Source: Syntrophomonadaceae bacterium (lineage in GTDB: Bacteria; Bacillota; Dethiobacteria; DTU022). From it: a DNA stretch of 5,273 bases. The translations under genes and the position numbers were made by a program. The stretch is taken from assembly GCA_003553305.1 (NCBI GenBank), contig PWEB01000136.1:1-5273 (forward strand). The letters run 5' to 3'. This document shows positions 1-4,806 of this stretch, in pieces (the stretch's first letter is position 1; each line of letters starts with the position of its first letter). The notes beneath the pieces are model-generated. The model searched no databases, was not told the origin of the DNA, and saw only the letters and a program-made list of their open reading frames with translations.

Positions 1-41
1 AAAACAATCAGAGAAGGTTGGTGGAAAGGGATACTGCAGGT

Positions 42-71
42 AAAACCGCAGGTCAGTTGGAACCTGGTTTT
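42..71 (-). terminator. Bulged hairpin after hpt, possible terminator
   Basis: The segment AAAACC (42-47) plus AGGT (50-53) pairs with ACCT (62-65) plus GGTTTT (66-71). This gives a 10-bp stem with a 2-nt GC bulge and an 8-nt loop. It lies 13 bp beyond the hpt stop codon on the minus strand, where an operon-ending terminator is expected. The U tract is only four residues long, is part of the stem, and is followed by ACC, so termination may be weak. The near symmetry means it could also serve a plus-strand gene left of the window. The stem is seen directly; its role is inferred. Confidence 0.4.
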
Positions 72-84
72 ATTATGTACTTTT

Positions 85-633
85 TTACTTGGGACGCTTA
101 AGTTCTGCAATTAATTGTAGGTTGCGGTATTTTTCATTGTAATCAAGACCGTAACCAACCACAAAAATGTTGGGAATATCGAACCCTTTATAATCCACCG
201 GAACTTCAACTATGCGGCGTGCCTCCACATTAAGCAGAGTACAAACTTTTAACCCGGCCGGATTTCTTGTTTTCAAATTGCGCAGCAGGTAACCAAGGCT
301 TAACCCGGTATCAACAATATCTTCCACGATGAGGACCTGTTTATCACTGATACTCACGTCAAGATCCTTGGTGATGCGGACTACCCCGGTTGAACTGGCC
401 TGTTCGCTGTATTGCGATATGCTGATAAAATCAATGGCAAAGGGTATGTTCATCTTGCGAGTTAGATCAATCAAAAAATAAGTGCTTCCACGCAGAACAC
501 CAATCATAACTAATTCCTGACCGGCATAATCCTCTGAAATTTTTTTACCAAGCTCAATAATTTTTTCTTCTATCTGTTCCTGAGTTACTATTACTTTTAA
601 TTGATTATCATCATACGGTTTTAGTTCACTCAA
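85..633 (-). CDS. hpt: Hypoxanthine phosphoribosyltransferase
   Basis: Cytoplasmic purine-salvage enzyme (182 aa, the usual length for bacterial HPRT) that transfers phosphoribose from PRPP to hypoxanthine or guanine, giving IMP or GMP. The PPi loop LRGS is at residues 47-50, the flexible-loop SQY at 73-75, and the PRPP motif VLIVEDIVDTG at 100-110 with the acidic pair E104/D105 and catalytic-type D108. The purine-binding end VGYGLDYNEKYRNL is at 159-172. The start is TTG at 633-631. It is supported by AAGGAG seven bases upstream and by alignment of the N-terminus with the family; the next in-frame ATG would remove the first 42 residues. The TTG overlaps the TGA stop of the upstream kinase-like gene as TTGA, implying translational coupling. 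It is the last gene of a four-gene minus-strand operon. In many Firmicutes hpt lies between tilS and ftsH; that context is not seen here. Confidence 0.96.
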   Translation of the reverse strand: MSELKPYDDNQLKVIVTQEQIEEKIIELGKKISEDYAGQELVMIGVLRGSTYFLIDLTRKMNIPFAIDFISISQYSEQASSTGVVRITKDLDVSISDKQVLIVEDIVDTGLSLGYLLRNLKTRNPAGLKVCTLLNVEARRIVEVPVDYKGFDIPNIFVVGYGLDYNEKYRNLQLIAELKRPK

Positions 634-1598
634 TCTTTATCTCCTTCTTCCTGATTCTGATCTATGCTGTGCTTTTTGAGCAAACTTTCAAATCCTCTCT
701 TATCAATCAGCCTGACATTAATATGCGGGTAAAGCTCTTTCATCCGTCTTATTTTGCGGTTCTTTTTCCAAACCTGCTTTGGCTTTTGGGTGGTTAGCTC
801 GATATAAAGATCTTGATCAGGCAAATAAAAATCGGGAGAAAACGCTTCAACCACGTTTCCCTCACTGTCCCATTCCAACAGAAAAGTTTGCGGCTCATAC
901 TCCCATTGAATTCGATAAAAATCGAGCATGTGGGCAAACTCTTCTTCACTCGGATGCATAAACTGGTCCGCTTCTTCATCTGCCGGAGATGTTAATACAC
1001 TGTCTTCAATTTCAGCGCTGGCAGGCCCATCTTTTAATTCCCGTGGTTCGGCATGGATCCTGTAAGCTGCTACAATTATATCGGCAGCATCTTCAAGCCC
1101 CATGTCTTCGGTGTTTAAGACCAGGTTATATAAACGCAGGTTGTTCCAGTTAACATCAAAAACCTGGCGATAATAACGGTTCATATTACGATCCTGTTCT
1201 TTGACCAGCTTAACCGCTGTCTCTACATTAAGATCATATAATTTGGTGACCCGTTGAACCCGCTGGGTAAACTGGGCAATTAGCCTGACGTGCAGGGCCG
1301 GTGGATAGTCACGGAAGAGAAACAGGCCTCCCCGTCCTAAAATTACAAGGTGTCTGCGGATAGCCAAATCGTAAAGATATTCATGCATGGCATCAATATA
1401 TTGGCGTCCACTTTGATCTTCACTGCTTTCCAAATCCAGATCCTCTAACCGCGAGGTTGGCTTGGTAATACCATGCTCCGACAAACCCTGCACTACCATT
1501 TCCTTATTTACTAAAAGAAAGCCCGTTTTTTCAGACACCAGGCGGGCGATACTTTCGCCTCCGCTGCCAAACTCGCGCGAAATAGTGATAATACCCAA
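630..1598 (-). CDS. Cytidylate kinase-like P-loop protein fused to a nuclease-like domain
   Basis: About 322 aa in two parts (numbering from the TTG at 1604). Residues 4-185 match the cytidylate kinase-like family. They show a P-loop-like ITISREFGSGGES (6-18) lacking the usual Lys, VILGRGG (87-93), VRLI (106-109), an Arg-rich lid-like stretch, and DRNMNRYYRQVF followed by YNLVLNT (138-165). After an acidic linker (about 187-218), residues 219-312 resemble a PD-(D/E)XK nuclease fold: EEEF (220-223), PDFYLP (257-262), YIELTTQK (267-274), then a basic KKNRKIRRMKELYP. Candidate metal ligands are D258 and E269, with K274 or K276. The true substrate is unknown. It may phosphorylate a nucleotide or only bind one, and nuclease activity is not shown. 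The start is taken as the second TTG (1598), seven bases after GGGGG; the first TTG (1604) would be only one base from it. The gene lies 18 bp after smsB and overlaps hpt by 4 bp. Kinase-family assignment is strong; the C-terminal assignment is moderate. Confidence 0.85.
   Translation of the reverse strand: MGIITISREFGSGGESIARLVSEKTGFLLVNKEMVVQGLSEHGITKPTSRLEDLDLESSEDQSGRQYIDAMHEYLYDLAIRRHLVILGRGGLFLFRDYPPALHVRLIAQFTQRVQRVTKLYDLNVETAVKLVKEQDRNMNRYYRQVFDVNWNNLRLYNLVLNTEDMGLEDAADIIVAAYRIHAEPRELKDGPASAEIEDSVLTSPADEEADQFMHPSEEEFAHMLDFYRIQWEYEPQTFLLEWDSEGNVVEAFSPDFYLPDQDLYIELTTQKPKQVWKKNRKIRRMKELYPHINVRLIDKRGFESLLKKHSIDQNQEEGDKD
631..646 (-). promoter_or_regulatory. RBS and TTG start of hpt
   Basis: On the minus strand AAGGAG (641-646) lies seven bases before TTG (633-631), inside the last codons of the kinase-like gene. 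This near-consensus ribosome binding site decides for the TTG start, because no ATG or GTG sits at a suitable distance. Confidence 0.8.
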
Positions 1599-1616
1599 GA
1601 ACAAACCCCCAGCTTA

Positions 1617-2534
1617 TTATTTGAGAAAACCGCTGATAATCGCTTCTTCAGCCTCCTCTTCGGTCAGGCCGAGAGCCATCAGTTTAGTCAACTGTTCTCC
1701 GGCAATTTTACCAATTGCCGCTTCATGAACCAACTCTGCTTCAGAGTTTTCCGCCCATATCTCAGGCACTGAGCGTACCGTGGCCTGGTCCATTATAATT
1801 GAATCACATTCAACATGGCCGCGGCCCGGTCCATAAGCCAAAAGACGCGGAAAAAAACTTTGCTTTGAGGATCCCTGGGCCACTGACCGGGAAACTATCC
1901 GGGCAGCACTTTCTTCTTCCATCAGTTTAACCACTATATCCGAGTTCGCCGTCTGATTACCATCGGTAAGCAGGCGTTCGTACATAACCAGGCGCCCCCC
2001 TGCTTTCACCTCGACTTCAGTAACCCGGTTGGTATGGTCAACCCCGCGGATCTGAACCAGTTCCAGTTCAGCGTATCCGCCTTCTTCCACCACAAGCACA
2101 GTCTTCGGGTTGAGAACCCGCTTCCCGCCTTCTTCACCCTCGCCGAAGTGTTTTTCGGTATAAATCAGGCGGGCATTTTTGCGGACGATTATTTCATGAA
2201 CCCCATCATGCTGGGCATCCCCGGAACCCGGATTATGAATACCACAGCCTGCAACAAGGGTAATATTTGCTCCGGCCCCAATATCGATTTTATTGTAAAC
2301 CAGGTCAGAAAGATCTGTTTCAGTCATAATGACCGGGATATGAACCGTCCCTTCTTTCCCTTCAGCAACAATCACATCAATACCGGGTTGATCTTTTTTC
2401 GGATTTATCTCGATTCCTTCCAATGAGCGTCTCTCAATACCCTGCCCGTCCTTACGGATATTAAATGCCCCCGGTGGTTCTCCATGCAGATCGGCTACTT
2501 CTTCCAACAACTTTTTATCGAGGGCATTCAGCAT
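1617..2534 (-). CDS. smsB: SmsB: minimal SufB/SufD-family Fe-S scaffold
   Basis: A 305-aa SufB/SufD-family protein, partner of the adjacent SufC-like ATPase in Fe-S cluster assembly in the cytoplasm. It is shorter than classical SufB (about 470-500 aa), as in the minimal SUF-like (SMS) systems of archaea and anaerobic bacteria. The beta-helix core is followed by the diagnostic C-terminus: GHVECDS with C243, then LVHEAAIGKI with H270 and E271, then EEAEEAIISGFLK at the end. By family knowledge C243 and E271 correspond to E. coli SufB C405 and E434, so it is SufB-like rather than SufD-like. A second candidate ligand cluster is GCGIHNP (C97, H100) with H109 and H113. The start ATG (2534-2532) is preceded by GGGGGA at good spacing, and the mature sequence begins MLNALDKK. 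A GTG 78 bp further upstream would add a basic leader but lies deep within smsC. It overlaps smsC by 20 bp, implying coupled translation. The symbol follows SMS nomenclature; sufB would be the traditional name. Confidence 0.9.
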   Translation of the reverse strand: MLNALDKKLLEEVADLHGEPPGAFNIRKDGQGIERRSLEGIEINPKKDQPGIDVIVAEGKEGTVHIPVIMTETDLSDLVYNKIDIGAGANITLVAGCGIHNPGSGDAQHDGVHEIIVRKNARLIYTEKHFGEGEEGGKRVLNPKTVLVVEEGGYAELELVQIRGVDHTNRVTEVEVKAGGRLVMYERLLTDGNQTANSDIVVKLMEEESAARIVSRSVAQGSSKQSFFPRLLAYGPGRGHVECDSIIMDQATVRSVPEIWAENSEAELVHEAAIGKIAGEQLTKLMALGLTEEEAEEAIISGFLK

Positions 2535-3261
2535 AGGCTTCTTCCCCCAATCGGCAATTACTACGGCAGGCGCATTCAGCGCTCGCTTTAATCTGCGGCC
2601 AGATCTCCTCACGATTGCCGCGCATACTTACAGTTCCATCTTGAATAAGGACAATTTCATCGACCATATTTAAAATCTTTTCCTGGTGCGAAATCACCAC
2701 CGTAGTGGTATCTTCACGGTGACTATTTCCGATCACATCGATTAACCGTTCAAAGCTCCACAGGTCAATCCCGGCCTCGGGTTCATCAAAGATGCGCACC
2801 TTCGGGTTTTGAGCCAGCAAAGTGGCGATTTCTATACGCTTAATTTCACCGCCTGATAAACTATTGTCCAAAGTGCGCTCCAGGTAATCTTCCGGACAAA
2901 GACCAAGGTCCCGTAAAACCTGGCAGTTCACCTGGTCAGAATGCTTCATGGCAATCTCAAGCATATCTTTAACGGGCATCCCTTTAAATCGGGGCGGATG
3001 TTGAAAGGCATAACCTATCCCCTTGCGGGCCCGTTCTGTAATCCCCAGTTCTCCGACATCTTGCCCGTTATAAATAACCCGGCCCGTGGTCTGTTTGTAA
3101 ATCCCCATAACCACCCGGGCCACGGATGATTTACCGCTGCCGTTCGGGCCGGTCAAGGCGTACATTTTCCCTGCTTCAAATTGAAGGTTGAGATCATGTA
3201 ATATCGGTATTTTCTGTTCATCAACATCTAATTCCAGGCTTATATTCTCCAGCGAAATCAT
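2515..3261 (-). CDS. smsC: SmsC: SufC-like ABC ATPase for Fe-S assembly
   Basis: A 248-aa soluble ABC ATPase of the SufC family that binds and hydrolyses ATP to drive conformational change in the SufB-type scaffold. Visible motifs are Walker A GPNGSGKSS (38-46), Q-loop FQHPP (Q87), signature LSGGE (135-139), Walker B VRIFDE (155-160), D-loop EAGID (162-166), which is the SufC-type form, and the switch histidine H192 in ISHQ. No membrane segments are present, so it is not a transporter subunit. The last 20 residues are unusual, with C230, C232, C236 and C246. The start ATG (3261-3259) follows AAGGAG with an 11-nt gap, slightly long but the only good choice. It is the first gene of the minus-strand operon and overlaps smsB by 20 bp. 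No SufS, SufU or SufD is adjacent, so sulfur supply must come from elsewhere or from sulfide. Confidence 0.93.
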   Translation of the reverse strand: MISLENISLELDVDEQKIPILHDLNLQFEAGKMYALTGPNGSGKSSVARVVMGIYKQTTGRVIYNGQDVGELGITERARKGIGYAFQHPPRFKGMPVKDMLEIAMKHSDQVNCQVLRDLGLCPEDYLERTLDNSLSGGEIKRIEIATLLAQNPKVRIFDEPEAGIDLWSFERLIDVIGNSHREDTTTVVISHQEKILNMVDEIVLIQDGTVSMRGNREEIWPQIKASAECACRSNCRLGEEAYAECPR

Positions 3262-3272
3262 TAAGTAATAAT

Positions 3273-3278
3273 CTCCTT
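3273..3278 (-). promoter_or_regulatory. RBS of smsC
   Basis: AAGGAG on the minus strand, 11 nt before the smsC ATG. The gap is longer than for the other genes here. It fixes the 3261 start, since upstream in-frame codons (GAT TAT TAC TTA) offer no alternative. Confidence 0.65.
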
Positions 3279-3437
3279 TCAGAGTTTGCAGATTATTCTA
3301 CAGCAATCTATTTTTATATTCGACAAGAGGGTTTTTATTCCTGCTACACTTATTTACAGCTGAGTGAACCTTTGATTTGACCCACCCCAACTTCCAACCT
3401 GGTAATACCTTTTCTAATAAGAACAATATAGTTTCAA

Positions 3438-3445
3438 AATGTAGT
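3438..3445 (+). repeat. Extra copy of the TA operator half-site
   Basis: AATGTAGT here is identical to eight bases of the left arm of the inverted repeat at 3495-3521. It lies 59 bp upstream in the same orientation and 20 bp before the -35 box. It could be an auxiliary contact for the antitoxin-toxin complex. An 8-mer match in AT-rich DNA may also be chance. Confidence 0.3.
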
Positions 3446-3465
3446 GCTTGAGTACACAAAAGGCA

Positions 3466-3494
3466 TTGACAAAGTTGATCAATCCCTATATAAT
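3466..3494 (+). promoter_or_regulatory. Consensus sigma-A promoter of the vapBC-like module
   Basis: TTGACA (3466-3471), a 17-nt spacer and TATAAT (3489-3494) match the housekeeping promoter consensus at every position. Transcription should start around 3501-3503, giving a leader of about 30 nt before the antitoxin ATG at 3534. Such a strong promoter implies tight repression, consistent with the operator that abuts the -10 box. Confidence 0.85.
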
Positions 3495-3521
3495 CTAATG
3501 TAGTAACAGTGACTACATTAG
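3495..3521 (+). promoter_or_regulatory. Palindromic operator of the toxin-antitoxin operon
   Basis: CTAATGTAGT (3495-3504) and ACTACATTAG (3512-3521) form a perfect 10-bp inverted repeat with a 7-nt spacer. It begins immediately after the -10 box and covers the expected transcription start. The right arm runs into the weak AGGG ribosome binding site of the antitoxin. Type II antitoxins normally bind such palindromes through their N-terminal domain and repress their own operon, more strongly when in complex with the toxin. The repeat is seen directly; the binding protein is inferred to be the antitoxin encoded 12 bp downstream. Confidence 0.75.
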
Positions 3522-3533
3522 GGCGTGATTATT

Positions 3534-3836
3534 ATGAAGAAAAATTACATTGGCATCCGTGAGGCCAGGATTAACTTAAGCAGACTGATTCGGGATGTCC
3601 GGGATGGCATGGAAATTATCATCACCGATCGCGGTATTCCCGTGGCAAAAATAGTGCCTGCAGATGGACAAAGCCTGTCACTGGAGGAAAGGCTCAAAAA
3701 TTTTGAAAGCTGCGGTTTAATTGAACCGGGTCCGCAGGTAAAAGAACCGGCCGGTTCTCCTATTGAACTGCCCCCGGAATTTACCGAACAGCACATCCGC
3801 AAGGAGAGTGATCAGGAGGAGAGCGACCATGAATGA
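3534..3836 (+). CDS. Phd/YefM-family antitoxin (VapB-like)
   Basis: A 100-aa antitoxin. Residues 5-42 form the Phd/YefM DNA-binding fold (YIGIREARINLSRLIRDV, then IIITDRGIPVAKIVP). Residues 48-100 are a charged, probably unfolded, toxin-neutralising tail ending in an acidic stretch. It should bind and inactivate the PIN toxin encoded by the overlapping next gene, and dimerise on the operator at 3495-3521. The start is ATG 3534, ten nt after AGGG (3520-3523). GTG 3525 would add three residues but sits one base from that weak SD, so it is less likely. The gene overlaps the toxin by 8 bp (ATGAATGA). Its own ribosome binding site is poor compared with the toxin's, which is unusual because antitoxin should be in excess. 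Family assignment is firm; pairing with VapC is by position. Confidence 0.9.
   Translation: MKKNYIGIREARINLSRLIRDVRDGMEIIITDRGIPVAKIVPADGQSLSLEERLKNFESCGLIEPGPQVKEPAGSPIELPPEFTEQHIRKESDQEESDHE
3814..3820 (+). promoter_or_regulatory. Strong RBS of the PIN toxin
   Basis: AGGAGGA lies 8 nt before ATG 3829, inside the last codons of the antitoxin gene. It decides for the 3829 start rather than an in-frame ATG at 3763 that has no such signal. Confidence 0.8.
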
Positions 3837-4266
3837 GAGATTGTCCGTTATATATTGGGATTCTTCCGCCCTCCTGTCTTATCTCTTTAAGGATAAGTAC
3901 AGCGATGTAGCAATGGAAAAGGCCCGCCAAAAAGGCGTTCACCTGTTGACTACGCTAACCATCGCTGAGGTCTATACGGTAATCAGCCGTATCCAGAGGG
4001 AACGCTTGCTGCCGGAGATGCTAGTTGATTCATTGTATGATTTGCTTGAATCGGGACCGTGGAGCAAGTTAAACATCGTTCCCGATAGTATGGAACTAAG
4101 GAAACTGGCTCGCCGGTGGCCGCTGAGGGGTTCTGAACTATGGCACCTGGCTGCGGCAAAAACGCTGCAGCAGGAGTTTCCCGAGTTGATGATTTTAACC
4201 TTCGACCGGGAACTGGCCTGGGCATCAAGAGGAGAAAAATTAAAACTTTGTAGCACTGTTAAATAA
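3829..4266 (+). CDS. vapC: PIN-domain ribonuclease toxin (VapC family)
   Basis: A 145-aa PIN-domain protein, the normal VapC size. Toxins of this family are Mg2+-dependent endoribonucleases that cleave tRNA or rRNA and stop translation when the antitoxin is degraded. Acidic residues expected at the active site are D11 (IYWDSSALL), E47 (TIAEVY), E103 (RGSELWHLAAA) and D126 (LTFDRELA). At the third position most VapC proteins have Asp (GADALHLA type), so E103 is a conservative substitution; otherwise the set is complete and the toxin is probably active. The start ATG overlaps the antitoxin stop by 8 bp and has a strong AGGAGGA site, so translation is coupled. Expression is expected from the shared promoter at 3466-3494. 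A rubredoxin-like gene follows after only 22 bp. Confidence 0.9.
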   Translation: MNERLSVIYWDSSALLSYLFKDKYSDVAMEKARQKGVHLLTTLTIAEVYTVISRIQRERLLPEMLVDSLYDLLESGPWSKLNIVPDSMELRKLARRWPLRGSELWHLAAAKTLQQEFPELMILTFDRELAWASRGEKLKLCSTVK

Positions 4267-4288
4267 TCAGTGAAAGGGGATTCAAAAT

Positions 4289-4651
4289 ATGAAAATGTGG
4301 CGATGTGAAGTCTGTGGGTACTTGCATGAAGGGGAGGAACCTCCCGATATCTGTCCCAAGTGCGGAGCTCCGAAAGAAAAGTTTGAACTGCTTGATGAAG
4401 AAGAAGCAGAAATGATGCGTGATGCTCTGGCCACCAGGGAAAAATACAACCAGATCTATGAGCACCTGGAGGCAATTAATAAGATTGCCCAGGAAGGAAT
4501 CGATTTAAACTTAGATGATGGATGCAACCAGATCTTTGGCCAGACTCAACAAGACATTGAGAGTATCCATAAAAAAATCAAAGAAGAACTGGCCGGCCAT
4601 GCCGGAGAATGCATCTGGGTCAAAGTGGCCAGTGACGGATTGCTTGAATAA
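4289..4651 (+). CDS. Rubredoxin-like domain protein with helical C-terminus
   Basis: A 120-aa protein. Residues 4-33 form a rubredoxin/rubrerythrin-type metal knuckle pair, with C6-x2-C9-GY and C22-x2-C25-GAP, and PPD between the knuckles. It should bind one Fe (electron transfer) or structural Zn. Residues 36-120 are charged and helix-rich and end in AGHAGECIWVKV, with two more cysteines, C79 and C108. A single ExxH (E91-H94) is seen, so a complete di-iron ferritin-like site as in rubrerythrin is not evident. The start ATG 4289 follows AAAGGGGA with 8 nt spacing. The gene lies 22 bp after vapC, with no terminator between, so it may be co-transcribed with the toxin-antitoxin module, though an internal promoter cannot be excluded. 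Likely role: cytoplasmic redox or oxidative-stress protein of anaerobes, inferred. I do not recognise a named gene. Confidence 0.85.
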   Translation: MKMWRCEVCGYLHEGEEPPDICPKCGAPKEKFELLDEEEAEMMRDALATREKYNQIYEHLEAINKIAQEGIDLNLDDGCNQIFGQTQQDIESIHKKIKEELAGHAGECIWVKVASDGLLE

Positions 4652-4654
4652 GAT

Positions 4655-4668
4655 TATAAATATTTATA
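4655..4668. repeat. AT-only perfect palindrome after the rubredoxin-like gene
   Basis: TATAAATATTTATA is a perfect 14-bp palindrome beginning four bases after the stop codon. It lacks GC pairs and a U tract, so it is a poor terminator. It could be a regulator site or simply AT-rich sequence. Confidence 0.3.
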
Positions 4669-4674
4669 TCAGAA

Positions 4675-4695
4675 GGTATATAAAGGTATCATAAA
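4675..4695 (+). repeat. Short tandem repeat upstream of dnaK
   Basis: GGTATATAAA (4675-4684) is followed directly by GGTATCATAAA (4685-4695), two near-identical units of 10 and 11 bp. They resemble half-turn-spaced regulator contacts. No function can be assigned. Confidence 0.3.
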
Positions 4696-4715
4696 TAGAT
4701 TAATGATAAAAAGTT

Positions 4716-4764
4716 TGGAGCGAACCTATCATTTAACAGGTTAATTGAAAAGAGGTTTACTCCA
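4716..4764 (+). promoter_or_regulatory. Interrupted inverted repeat in the dnaK leader
   Basis: TGGAG-CG-AACCT (4716-4727) pairs with AGGTT-TA-CTCCA (4753-4764). This gives five plus five Watson-Crick pairs, separated by one C-A mismatch and a possible G-U pair, around a 25-nt loop. A second AGGTT inside the loop (4738-4742) could pair with the same AACCT instead. The two structures exclude each other. The element lies 42 bp before the dnaK ATG. It may be a DNA operator or an mRNA leader fold. A CATAAT at 4763-4768 is a weak -10 candidate with no good -35. It is unlike the CIRCE element that HrcA binds. Confidence 0.4.
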
Positions 4765-4806
4765 TAATAAAAAACCATTCAAAGAAAGGAAATGAGGTGA
4801 ACGTTT

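Larger units (their letters stand above)
3262..3465. other. Divergent intergenic region between smsC and the TA module
   Basis: This AT-rich stretch must carry the smsC operon promoter on the minus strand, but I find no convincing -35/-10 pair. An AATAAT at 3297-3292 (minus strand) is -10-like, with a poor -35 (AATATA) 17 nt further upstream. No Rrf2/IscR-type palindrome or T-box/riboswitch fold is recognisable. An AATGTAGT at 3438-3445 repeats the half-site of the TA operator. No open frame of note is present. Confidence 0.6.

Noticed and set aside
1..110. Open plus-strand frame from the window edge running into the 3' end of hpt
   Set aside because: It is short, has no recognisable protein motif, and overlaps a certain gene by about 25 bp. 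The composition gives no support, and its start lies outside the window.
1599..1604. TTG at 1604 as the kinase-like gene start
   Set aside because: It is one base from the GGGGG site; TTG 1598 is seven bases away and gives the family-typical short N-terminus before GIITISREFGSGG. Not fully excluded.
2034..2426. 130-codon open frame on the plus strand inside smsB
   Set aside because: It is fully antisense to a well-conserved gene and shows no family motifs; a shadow frame.
2535..2612. GTG start for smsB that would add 26 residues
   Set aside because: The extension is an Arg-rich shadow of smsC and lies deep within it, while ATG 2534 has GGGGGA at good spacing and gives a family-like N-terminus.
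3525..3533. GTG at 3525 as antitoxin start
   Set aside because: The only SD-like sequence ends one base before it, whereas ATG 3534 has a workable ten-base gap.
3972..4475. Long minus-strand open frame opposite vapC and the rubredoxin-like gene
   Set aside because: It spans two convincing plus-strand genes and reads as low-quality Ser/Arg/Pro-rich sequence without motifs.
4652..4806. CIRCE heat-shock operator
   Set aside because: No TTAGCACTC/GAGTGCTAA arms are present; the inverted repeat at 4716-4764 has different arms and a much longer loop.
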